Below are positions 25,580 through 33,028 of a stretch of DNA of 64,000 nt, piece by piece. The stretch lies in assembly GCA_040905445.1 (NCBI GenBank), contig JBBDRN010000039.1, forward strand, positions 1-64,000. Direction: 5' to 3'. The notes under the pieces were generated by a model. The model did not search any database. It saw only the letters and a program-made list of their open reading frames with translations, and was not told where the DNA came from. This stretch comes from SKPT01 sp040905445 (GTDB lineage: Bacteria > Planctomycetota > Phycisphaerae > Phycisphaerales > Phycisphaeraceae). Position numbers and translations under genes: made by a program. The number at the start of each line of letters is the position of its first letter. The first letter of the stretch is position 1.

Positions 25580-28500
25580 ATGTCCTTGTTGACCACGTGG
25601 TCGCCGTTTTTTCAGAGCAGTGTGAGGATGCGTGGGCGCGGCTACCAGGCGTCCAACCGCGTCCAGCGCCTCGAGCCGGAGGACGACGAACTGGTCCGCG
25701 CGCAAGTCCAGGGCCGCGAGGCCTACCTCGTGACGATCCGCGAGGAGCAGACACGGGCGCTGGCGGAGTGTACGTGCCCGAGCTTCGCGGCGGGATCGTA
25801 CTGCAAACACATCTGGGCGACGCTGCTCGACGTCCAGCAGAATCCGCAGGCCCCCGGGGCGAGCGCTGCCGAGCTGACGGGCCTGCGCGTGCGTTCGCCC
25901 AAGGCCCGTCGGCGCGAGGGCGATGCGGGGGCCGTCTCACGACGCTCCAGCGAGCCGGAGTGGATGGGGCGGCTGACGCTGCTGAGGCCCGCGAGCGAGG
26001 ACCTGGAACGGCAGGCGGGCACGCTGCTGCCCACGCAGCGGCAGGTGTGCTACGTGATCCTGCCCGAGGCGTCGCGGCAGCAGCACGGGCTGGTCGTCGA
26101 GCTGCGCCAGCGCACGCCGGTGGCGAGCGGGTGGAGCAAGTCCAAGGCGATGCGGGTCAGCCCGAGCACGGTCGGCGAACTGGCCGACCCGGCCGACCGC
26201 GAATTGTGCGCCCTGCTCATCGGTGGGGCGCAGGCCGACGACGAACCGGTGGGCGTCATGGGCGGCCCGATCGGCGGCCGCGTGGCGCGCGGGCATGCCG
26301 CCTACCGCATCGCCCCCGGCGCCTGGCGCACGCTCGCCCGGCGGATGGTGGCGACCGGCCGCTGCTACATCGAGGCGGGCGAGGATCGCGACGAGATGGA
26401 CGAGCGCCCGCTGCGCTGGAGCGGCGACGAGCCGTGGGTCCTCTGGATGGTCGGCGAACTGGTGGAGGAGTCGCTCGAGGTGCGCCTGGAGCTTCGCCGG
26501 GGCCAAGAGCGCACGCCCGTCGAGCAGTCCCGGCTGCTGCTGGGCGGCGGCGACGGCGTGGTGATCGACGACGAGGCGGTGAGCCCGTTCGACGACCGCG
26601 AGGCCTTCCGCTGGGCGAGCCAGTTCCGCGATGACGCGCGTCGACATGAGGGGGCGCGGCCGATCGTGGTCGCGCGAGGCGACATCGAACGGTTCCTGGA
26701 CCGACTCTACATGCTGCCGCAGCTTCCCGAGATCGACCTGCCCGAGGGCGTGGGGCGTACGCCGCGGCACGTTGCGCCGGTGCCGCACCTGGAGCTCTAC
26801 AGCCCCGAGTCGAGCGAGGCGCAGCAGGCGCTGCCCGGCTCGTCGAAGACGCAGTTGCTGGCCCGGGTGCGGTTTGCCTACGAGCAGCAGACGGTGAGCC
26901 CGGCGCAGCCGGGGCCGTTCGTGGCGATCAGCTCGGCGGCGTCGCGCGGCGAGGCGAGCGAAGGCGGGGCCGCCGTCGCCGTGGGCGCAGCCCATGCCGA
27001 GGATGGGGGCGAGGGCGACGCGCCCGATGCGGAGCGCAGCTTCGCCCACGGTGGTGAGGCCGCCGACCTGGGCGAGGATGCGAGCCAGGGCGGCCGTGGC
27101 GACGGCGACGAGCAAGGCGAGGCGACGAAGACGGGCGAGGAGGCGGGGGACGCGGGGGAGGCGGGGGCGGGCGTGCTCATCCGACGCGATCGGCACGCCG
27201 AGCGCGAGGCCATGGCGACGCTTGCGGAGCTCGGCTTCCGTCCGGTGGCGAGCGCCGGGGCGGACACGCTGACCATCGCGCCGCGGCAGATGGGGGCGGC
27301 CGTGTCCGCGCTGCTGGCGCAGGGCTGGCACCTGGCCGCTGACCAGCAGGCGATCCGGCAGGCGGGCGCCCCGCGGCTGTCGGTGCGCAGCGGCATCGAC
27401 TGGTTCGAGCTGCGCGGGGGCGTGCGCTACGAACGCGGCGACGGCGAAATTCAGGAGGTCCCCCTGCCGCAGATCCTCGCCGCCGCCCGCGCCGGGCACG
27501 CGATGATCCAGCTCGACGACGGGTCGCAGGGCCTGCTCCCCGAGCAGTGGCTGGCGGACCATGGCATGCTGGCGGCCATCGGCAAGCAGGTCGACGACCA
27601 CCTGCGCTTCACCGCGAGCCAGGCCGCCGTCCTGGATGCGATGCTCGACGCGCGCGAGCTCGAGGACGTCGACGAGGCCTTCGCCCGCGTGCGCCGGCGG
27701 CTGAGCGAGTTCGACGGCGTGCAGGCGCTCGACCCGGCACCCGCGTTTCGCGGATCGTTGCGGCCGTACCAGCGCGAGGGGCTGGGGTGGCTGGCATTCC
27801 TGCGCTGGTTCGGGTTCGGCGGGATCCTGGCCGACGACATGGGCCTGGGCAAGACGATCCAGGTGCTGGCGATGCTCGAGGCCCGGGCCAAGCGGTTGCC
27901 GGGACATTGGGAGGGTGATGCCGAGGAAGCACCCTCGCCCGGCCCCTCCCTCGAACGGAGCGGGGCGCAAGGCGGTGCGGGGCCGAGCCTGGTGGTCGCG
28001 CCGCGGTCGCTCGTGTTCAACTGGGTTGACGAGGCCGAGCGCTTCACGCCCGACCTGCGCGTGCAGGCCTACCACGGCTCGGAGCGGCAGGAGCTGCGCG
28101 CCGCGTTCGACGAACACGACGTCATCGTCACGAGCTACGGCCTGTTGCGGCGCGACATCGAAGAGCTCGCGGAGCACACCTTCGACTATGTCGTGCTTGA
28201 CGAAGCGCAGGCGATCAAGAACCCCGCCTCGCAAGCTGCCAAGGCGGCGCGGCTGCTCAACGCCCGCCACCGCGTGGCGCTCACCGGCACGCCGGTCGAG
28301 AACCACCTCGGCGACCTCTGGTCGATCTTCGAGTTCCTCAACCCGGGCATGCTCGGCTCCAGCTCGCGCTTCGCCGAGATGGTGCGCGGCGGCACGGAGC
28401 TCAACGCCGCGGCGGCGGCCGGCGAAGCTCAGCCCGCGGGCGCGACGAGTGGCGCGACAAGTGGCGGGGCGAATGGCGGGGGGAGTGGCGGGGGTGGAGC

Positions 28501-29350
28501 GATCGGGCAGGTGGCGCGGATGCTTCGGCCGTTCATCCTGAGGCGGACGAAGCGCCAGGTCCTTGCCGACCTGCCGGCCAAGACGGAGCAGACCATCGTC
28601 TGCGAGATGGAGCCCGGCCAGCAGCGGGTCTACGACGAGCTTCGCGCCTACTACCGCCAGCACCTGATGACCCAGCTTGGCGAGATCGGCCACGGCGCGG
28701 GCGAAAACGGCGGCGCCAGCGGCGGCGGGCCGGTCGTCGGCGGCCGCGCCGGCTTCATGGTCCTCGAAGCCCTGCTGCGCCTGCGACAGGCGGCGTGCCA
28801 CCCCGGCCTCATCGACCCCGACCGCTACGGCGACGACCCGTCCGGCAAGCTCGAAGTGCTCCTCGAGCTGCTCGGCGACGTGCTCGAAGAGGGCAGCAAG
28901 GCGCTGATCTTCAGCCAGTTCACGTCCATGCTCGGGCTCGTGCGGCGGCGGCTCGACGAACGCGGCATCCGCTACGCCTACCTCGACGGCCAGACCAACA
29001 ACCGCCGCGAGGTCGTCGCCAGCTTCCAGGAGGACAAGGACATCGGCGTGTTCCTCGTGAGCTTGAAGACCGGCGGCTTCGGGCTGAACCTCACTGCCGC
29101 GGAGTACGTCTTCATCCTCGACCCGTGGTGGAACCCGGCCGTCGAGCAGCAGGCGATCGACCGCACGCACCGCATCGGCCAGACGCGGCACGTCTTCGCC
29201 TACCGCCTGATCTGCCAGGACACGGTCGAGCAGCGCATCACGCAGCTCCAGGCCCAGAAGCGCCAGATCGCCGACGCGATCGTCGGCGGCGAGGAGCAGC
29301 AGGTGCTGCGCCAACTCACGCGCGACGACCTGGAGCGGCTGCTGAGTTAG
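25580..29350 (+). CDS. SWIM-domain SNF2-family DEAD/DEAH-like helicase
   Basis: A 1256-residue DNA-dependent ATPase. A SWIM zinc finger lies at C64-x-C66-x8-C75-x-H77 (CTCPSFAAGSYCKH). A long N-terminal region follows, including an Ala/Gly/Glu-rich disordered linker at about 450-532. The SNF2 motor has motif I DMGLGKT at 753-759, DEAQ at 874-877, LTGTPVENHLGDLW, RRTKRQVLADLPAKTE, IFSQFTSMLGLVRRRL, and VFLVSLKTGGFGLNL with HRIGQTRHVFAYRL. A Gly/Ser-rich insertion (about 941-974) interrupts the motor. Bacterial relatives (RapA/HepA-like, SWIM-SNF2) act in transcription recycling or DNA repair; the role here is unknown. It stands alone, with its own promoter. Confidence 0.93.
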   Translation: MSLLTTWSPFFQSSVRMRGRGYQASNRVQRLEPEDDELVRAQVQGREAYLVTIREEQTRALAECTCPSFAAGSYCKHIWATLLDVQQNPQAPGASAAELTGLRVRSPKARRREGDAGAVSRRSSEPEWMGRLTLLRPASEDLERQAGTLLPTQRQVCYVILPEASRQQHGLVVELRQRTPVASGWSKSKAMRVSPSTVGELADPADRELCALLIGGAQADDEPVGVMGGPIGGRVARGHAAYRIAPGAWRTLARRMVATGRCYIEAGEDRDEMDERPLRWSGDEPWVLWMVGELVEESLEVRLELRRGQERTPVEQSRLLLGGGDGVVIDDEAVSPFDDREAFRWASQFRDDARRHEGARPIVVARGDIERFLDRLYMLPQLPEIDLPEGVGRTPRHVAPVPHLELYSPESSEAQQALPGSSKTQLLARVRFAYEQQTVSPAQPGPFVAISSAASRGEASEGGAAVAVGAAHAEDGGEGDAPDAERSFAHGGEAADLGEDASQGGRGDGDEQGEATKTGEEAGDAGEAGAGVLIRRDRHAEREAMATLAELGFRPVASAGADTLTIAPRQMGAAVSALLAQGWHLAADQQAIRQAGAPRLSVRSGIDWFELRGGVRYERGDGEIQEVPLPQILAAARAGHAMIQLDDGSQGLLPEQWLADHGMLAAIGKQVDDHLRFTASQAAVLDAMLDARELEDVDEAFARVRRRLSEFDGVQALDPAPAFRGSLRPYQREGLGWLAFLRWFGFGGILADDMGLGKTIQVLAMLEARAKRLPGHWEGDAEEAPSPGPSLERSGAQGGAGPSLVVAPRSLVFNWVDEAERFTPDLRVQAYHGSERQELRAAFDEHDVIVTSYGLLRRDIEELAEHTFDYVVLDEAQAIKNPASQAAKAARLLNARHRVALTGTPVENHLGDLWSIFEFLNPGMLGSSSRFAEMVRGGTELNAAAAAGEAQPAGATSGATSGGANGGGSGGGGAIGQVARMLRPFILRRTKRQVLADLPAKTEQTIVCEMEPGQQRVYDELRAYYRQHLMTQLGEIGHGAGENGGASGGGPVVGGRAGFMVLEALLRLRQAACHPGLIDPDRYGDDPSGKLEVLLELLGDVLEEGSKALIFSQFTSMLGLVRRRLDERGIRYAYLDGQTNNRREVVASFQEDKDIGVFLVSLKTGGFGLNLTAAEYVFILDPWWNPAVEQQAIDRTHRIGQTRHVFAYRLICQDTVEQRITQLQAQKRQIADAIVGGEEQQVLRQLTRDDLERLLS

Positions 29351-29431
29351 TCGCGTAGAACACGGCTGCGGCCGGCCTTGCAGTGGCACCCGCTACAAAT
29401 CGATCGGATGCGCCCTGGCCGAAGCGCGCGC

Positions 29432-29467
29432 AAAAAGGAAGCCCACGGTTTGCAACCCGTGGGCTTC
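29432..29467 (-). terminator. Rho-independent terminator of the DUF2617-like gene
   Basis: An 11-bp stem GAAGCCCACGG/CCGTGGGCTTC (29438-29448 with 29457-29467), followed on the minus strand by CTTTTT. It lies 28 nt past the stop codon at 29495. The same stem core recurs at 53040. Confidence 0.82.
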
Positions 29468-29494
29468 GCTGATGTTCCGTTCACCCATGCTCCG

Positions 29495-30043
29495 TCACCG
29501 GATCTCGAAGATCGACTGCGTCCGCAGCACCACGCCCGAGCCGCCCAGCAGGTGGTAGCTCTGGATGTGGAACTCCCGGCGGTATTTCTGGACGTCCAGC
29601 ACCGCCAGCCCCGGGCTGCCCGTCGCGTCCTGCCAGTCGTGGCTGATCGAGCCGGTCTCGCGGGCGAAGTCCTGCATCTCGCGGAGGGTGGCGAGGTAGA
29701 GGTTCTCCGTGAGCGTCTCGGTCTGCACCGTCGTGACGTAGGCGATCTGGCCCGCTTCCCTGGGCGTGTGCTCGTATTCCTTTTCGCCAAGGCAGGGCAG
29801 GGCGTGGATCAGGCCGGTCTCCGGCAGGTGGTCGCCGTTGTCGAGCACGGTCTCCGTGAGAACCTGGGACCCGACCTGGAAACGGACGACGTGACCCGCG
29901 GAGGCGAGCCAGCATTCGGCCTCATAGTCGCCATGCCGTTCGATGCGGCGGGTCTGGAGGTTGAACAACTCCGGGTGCAGCGCCCGGCTGTAGACCATCA
30001 ACCTTAGCAACTGCGCTTGCGAGGACTTATGTCCGATGCTCAT
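29495..30043 (-). CDS. DUF2617-like conserved hypothetical protein
   Basis: A 182-residue soluble protein. SRALHPELFNLQTRRIERHG near the N-terminus, the following GHVVRFQVGSQVLTETV, and the acidic HALPCLGEKEYEHT segment resemble the DUF2617 family found mainly in planctomycetes and actinobacteria. That family has no known function. No membrane segment, signal peptide or catalytic motif is visible. The start at 30043 is supported by TGAGGTCC about 6 nt upstream. The gene is a single transcription unit, with a TATAAT about 95 nt upstream and a strong terminator downstream. Confidence 0.65.
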   Translation of the reverse strand: MSIGHKSSQAQLLRLMVYSRALHPELFNLQTRRIERHGDYEAECWLASAGHVVRFQVGSQVLTETVLDNGDHLPETGLIHALPCLGEKEYEHTPREAGQIAYVTTVQTETLTENLYLATLREMQDFARETGSISHDWQDATGSPGLAVLDVQKYRREFHIQSYHLLGGSGVVLRTQSIFEIR

Positions 30044-30136
30044 CTTGGACCTCAGGCTCGTTTTGGCTGTGCCCACGCGGCGCCCGGGGTGGCCCCCAGG
30101 GCAAAGTCGGGGCAAATTCGGTGGGATCAAGCCCGG

Positions 30137-30142
30137 ATTATA
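30137..30142 (-). promoter_or_regulatory. -10 element of the DUF2617-like gene
   Basis: A perfect TATAAT on the minus strand, flanked by CCCCGG and CCGGG, so it sits inside a small palindrome. It predicts a leader of about 85 nt. The remaining 30150-30344 gap holds a T-rich patch near 30180-30215 and no gene. Confidence 0.55.
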
Positions 30143-30344
30143 CCGGGGCTCACGGCCAAGGGAAGATGTGACATCGGATTTTTGTCCCTGTTTTTATGCG
30201 AACGCGGTTCATTTTGGCTCGCCGCGGCGCGAAAAGTCGCGCCTGGCCGCTGGTCAACGCGCCGCGCCGCGCATTCAATGCGTCGGCCGATCGGCCCGGG
30301 CGACGCGACCGTCTGCCCGCCCTCGTCATCCACGGAGGCGCCCC

Positions 30345-30578
30345 ATGCCCATCTGCGAACAGTGCGGCAACGACTACGACAAGACCTTTGAAATCGTCAT
30401 GGCCGGCGAACGCCACACCTTCGACAGCTTCGAGTGCGCGATCACGCGCCTCGCCCCGACATGCGAGCACTGCGGCGCCCGGATCGTCGGCCACGGCATC
30501 GAAGCCTCGGGCCGATTCTTCTGCTGCGCCCACTGCGCGGAGAAGGAAGGCGTCGGCGCCGCCCGCGACCGCGTCTGA
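30345..30578 (+). CDS. Small Cys-rich zinc-ribbon (metallothionein-like) protein
   Basis: A 77-residue protein with four CxxC-type pairs: ICEQCGNDY, FECAITRLAPTCEHCG and FFCCAHCAEKEG. The order C-x2-C...C-x8-C-x2-C...CC-x2-C suggests two zinc-binding knuckles. HTFDSFECAI and IVGHGIEASGRFFCC look like strongly constrained structural segments. Similar short proteins are often labelled prokaryotic metallothionein-like; the role here, metal storage or nucleic-acid binding, is not known. GGAGG lies about 8 nt before the ATG. Confidence 0.75.
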   Translation: MPICEQCGNDYDKTFEIVMAGERHTFDSFECAITRLAPTCEHCGARIVGHGIEASGRFFCCAHCAEKEGVGAARDRV

Positions 30579-30640
30579 GTCGCCGGCCGCTCACCATCGC
30601 GACGCTGCGGCCGCCTCGCCGCGCCGCAGCACCACCGTCG

Positions 30641-31135
30641 CTACGCGCTCGCCCGGCGCTGATCGACGTCGTCGTGGTGCTGCACCTGGCACCGCCCGGT
30701 CCCGCGGCAGGCGTCGCATTCGTCGGCCTCGCCGGCGGCGCGGGTCAGGCAGTGCTCGATCCGGGTTCCGATAATCTCGCACATCGCCTCGTGCAGCCCG
30801 ATCGGCGCCGTCACGAGGTAACCCACCCCCGGATGCGCCGCCGCCGCCGCGGCCGTCAGCTCCGGGATGTCCTTGTGCCAGTGCCGTCCGGGAGCGAGAA
30901 AGTAGGGCGCGACCACCACCCGGTTCGCGCCGCGCTCGACGCAACGGGCAAACGCCACCGCGATCGACGGCTCGGCCAGCTCCATGTGGGCCGGCTCGAC
31001 GATGACGTACCGCCCCTGGCCGCGGAACATCTCCACGAAGTCCTCGAGCATCCGGTTCGACGCGGCCCGGCGTGAGCCGTGGTCCACGATCACGATGCCC
31101 GTGCGCGCTCGGGGATGGCCTGAGCTGGCATCCAT
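30641..31135 (-). CDS. CbiX/SirB-type sirohydrochlorin chelatase with Cys/His-rich tail
   Basis: A 164-residue class II chelatase that inserts Co2+ or Fe2+ into sirohydrochlorin for cobalamin or siroheme synthesis. It has IVIVDHGSRRAASN near the N-terminus, VEPAHMELAEPSI, and the metal site VVAPYFLAPGRHWHKDIPEL, whose histidines match the CbiX active site. The last about 30 residues contain a C-x2-C-x5-C-x3-HH cluster (ECDACRGTGRCQVQHH), possibly a metal- or Fe-S-binding tail. ATG 31135 is chosen; TATCAT ends 6 nt upstream, and the GGAGGT between them is too close to serve as a ribosome binding site. No other cobalamin or siroheme gene is nearby. Confidence 0.85.
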   Translation of the reverse strand: MDASSGHPRARTGIVIVDHGSRRAASNRMLEDFVEMFRGQGRYVIVEPAHMELAEPSIAVAFARCVERGANRVVVAPYFLAPGRHWHKDIPELTAAAAAAHPGVGYLVTAPIGLHEAMCEIIGTRIEHCLTRAAGEADECDACRGTGRCQVQHHDDVDQRRASA

Positions 31136-31141
31136 ACCTCC

Positions 31142-31147
31142 ATGATA
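31142..31147 (-). promoter_or_regulatory. -10 element for leaderless chelatase gene
   Basis: TATCAT on the minus strand ends 6 nt before the ATG at 31135. Confidence 0.5.
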
Positions 31148-31369
31148 CTCGACCGTCACGCGGGCGACGACCGGTCGGGGGCGCGGGATTTGCCCTCCTG
31201 CTGGCAAGAGGGGCAAGCCCGGCAAGGCCGGCGAGCCCTGCCGGTGGTCGGACCCCGGTTCCGGCCAGATCGACCCAAACCACCGCAAAGCGCTGGATGC
31301 ACCCTGGCGTGGAATCGATACTGGGAGGGCTCGGCAGGAGGCTTCAGCGCCGAGAGGAGAAAGCGAACC

Positions 31370-31579
31370 ATGATGCGAACAGCGGACGTGATCTCGCTCG
31401 GCAGCATGCTCGTTGTGCTCGTCACCCTCGGGTACGCCGCCGCGGTCGACGCCACGGGCTCCAGGCAGCTCTATTACACGGACGAGCTCCCGGCGCCGAT
31501 GAATGCCGAGCTCGACCCCGTCGACGAGCCAGCCGGCCCGGCGATGGTCGCCACCCCCGGGCGCTACGACAGCTATTGA
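31370..31579 (+). CDS. Small membrane or exported protein
   Basis: A 69-residue protein. It has a short N-terminus, one hydrophobic helix (LGSMLVVLVTLGYAAAV, about residues 10-26), and then an acidic, Pro-rich tail (YYTDELPAPMNAELDPVDEP). The helix is either a membrane anchor or an uncleaved signal. Function is unknown. GAGGAG lies about 10 nt before the ATG. The spacing and ribosome binding site argue for a real gene despite its length. Confidence 0.5.
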   Translation: MMRTADVISLGSMLVVLVTLGYAAAVDATGSRQLYYTDELPAPMNAELDPVDEPAGPAMVATPGRYDSY

Positions 31580-31580
31580 C

Positions 31581-31607
31581 GCGGGTGACGCGGGTGACGC
31601 GAGTGAC
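31581..31607. repeat. 9-nt tandem repeat after small membrane gene
   Basis: Two GCGGGTGAC units and a third GCGAGTGAC, immediately after the stop codon at 31577-31579 and before the convergent phosphofructokinase stop. Confidence 0.7.
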
Positions 31608-31622
31608 TACCGCGCCCGGCCC

Positions 31623-32855
31623 TCACGGCCGAACGCGCAGCGACTCGATCACCGGCAGTTCCCCGACGAGCGGCGCGAGGTATTCGGCATAAGCCGGCGC
31701 GATGTCGCAGTCGTCGACGATGTACGTCTTGTCGAGCGTGCGCGTCTTGCCCGCCACATCCTCCAGCCGCACCAGCTTGTACTCGACCTTGTAGGGCTTG
31801 GAGCTGACGCGCTGGATCGCGATCGAGCCCTGCTCGTGGCCGGCGAGCGCGAAGCCCGCCGCCCGCCGACCCACCGCGCGGGCCTCCTCGGCGTCGGCGT
31901 GGGAATAAAGCCCCGCGAAGCTCCGCTGCAGGTACCCGAACGTGTCGGCCCGCACGCGGGCCTTCTCCCCCTTGCCCGCGAAGTACAGCCGCAGCGCCTC
32001 GGCCAGGTGGTCGCCCAGCGCCCCGCTGCCGGAGAGCTGCACGTTCCCATGCGCGTCGCGCTCGACCTGCCCCGACTCCTCGGCCAGCTTGACCGCCATC
32101 GGCGTGCCGTCGGCGTCGTGAATCCCCTCCGAGATGGCGATCAGGCAGCGCCCGTGCCTCGCGACCGTGCGCTCCACCGCGGCCTTGAACTTGTCCATGT
32201 CGAACGCCACCTCCGGCACGTAGACGAGGTGCGGCCCGTCGCCCTCATGCTGGCGCGCCAGCGCCGCCGCCGCCGTCAGGAACCCGGCGTGGCGACCCAT
32301 GACGACGTTGATCTTGATGCCCGGCAGCGCCTTGTTGTCCAGGTTGTCGCCCATGAACGCCTGCGTCACGAAGCGTGCGGCCGAGGGGAAGCCGGGCGTG
32401 TGGTCGTTGTGCACCAGGTCGTTGTCGATCGTCTTGGGCACGTGGAACGCGCGCAGCTCGTAGCCGGCCCGCTTGGCCTGCTCCTGAACGATGCGGCAGG
32501 TGTCCGAGCTGTCGTTGCCGCCGATGTAGAAGAAGTAGCGCACGTTGTTCTGCTCGAAGACCTTGAAGATCTTCTTGCAGTAGTCCTCGTCGGGCTTGTC
32601 GCGCGACGAGCCCAGCGCCGCCGACGGCGTCTGCGCCAGCCGTTCCAGGCGATCCTGCGGGATGTCCTGCAGCTCGATGAACGCGTTGTCGACGATGCCG
32701 CTGACGGCGTGGTGCGCGCCGAGAATGCGCTCGACCGCCTCGTGTCCGCGCAGCCCCTCGACGACGCCCACGAGGGACTGGTTGATGACGGCCGTAGGCC
32801 CGCCGGACTGCCCGATCACGGCATTGCCGCGCAGGACGTTGCTCGCTTCGCTCAT
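31623..32855 (-). CDS. pfp: 6-phosphofructokinase, PPi-dependent type
   Basis: A 410-residue glycolytic enzyme phosphorylating fructose 6-phosphate. It has the N-terminal GQSGGPTAVINQSLVG. The phosphoryl-donor loop reads GGNDS (112-116): Asp replaces the second Gly of the ATP-type GGDGS. PKTIDND (140-146) has Lys where ATP enzymes have Gly. Both substitutions mark pyrophosphate-dependent PFKs, which work reversibly. FTTQ-type and MGRHAGFLTAAAAL segments complete the active site. The start at 32855 has no obvious ribosome binding site. It is divergent from polX. With the PPDK at 57805 it suggests PPi-linked glycolysis. The PPi assignment rests on two diagnostic residues. Confidence 0.9.
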   Translation of the reverse strand: MSEASNVLRGNAVIGQSGGPTAVINQSLVGVVEGLRGHEAVERILGAHHAVSGIVDNAFIELQDIPQDRLERLAQTPSAALGSSRDKPDEDYCKKIFKVFEQNNVRYFFYIGGNDSSDTCRIVQEQAKRAGYELRAFHVPKTIDNDLVHNDHTPGFPSAARFVTQAFMGDNLDNKALPGIKINVVMGRHAGFLTAAAALARQHEGDGPHLVYVPEVAFDMDKFKAAVERTVARHGRCLIAISEGIHDADGTPMAVKLAEESGQVERDAHGNVQLSGSGALGDHLAEALRLYFAGKGEKARVRADTFGYLQRSFAGLYSHADAEEARAVGRRAAGFALAGHEQGSIAIQRVSSKPYKVEYKLVRLEDVAGKTRTLDKTYIVDDCDIAPAYAEYLAPLVGELPVIESLRVRP

Positions 32856-32981
32856 CGTTTCGATCTCGCGGGTGTGGGGTCGTTGCTGGAAAAGTGGGAG
32901 TTTAGAGGATGGGATGGGCGGCGACAAAACGGCGGGCACCCGCGAAGCCGCGAGCGGCTGTGCGGCAGGGTTCGCGGTGCG

Positions 32982-33002
32982 GTAGGGGCCGCTGTGCGGA
33001 CC
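32982..33002. repeat. GGTCCGCTGTGCGGACC palindrome family, copy before polX
   Basis: GTAGGGGCCGCTGTGCGGAC, one mismatch from the typA copy. It ends 14 nt before the polX -10 element and could interact with its promoter. Confidence 0.75.
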
Positions 33003-33016
33003 TTCTTCCGCGCGGG

Positions 33017-33022
33017 TAAGCT
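33017..33022 (+). promoter_or_regulatory. -10 element for leaderless polX
   Basis: TAAGCT, the same hexamer as in the SNF2 promoter, ends 6 nt before the ATG at 33029. There is no ribosome binding site. Confidence 0.45.
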
Positions 33023-33028
33023 GCTGCC

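Noticed and set aside
25937..29389. Long antisense open frame over the SNF2 gene (about 1150 codons)
   Set aside because: It mirrors the helicase codons, is rich in Arg/His/Leu and has no recognisable motif; the sense frame carries all SNF2 motifs.
31581..31607. Possible terminator between the small membrane gene and the phosphofructokinase
   Set aside because: The sequence is a direct 9-nt tandem repeat, not an inverted repeat, and has no T-tract.
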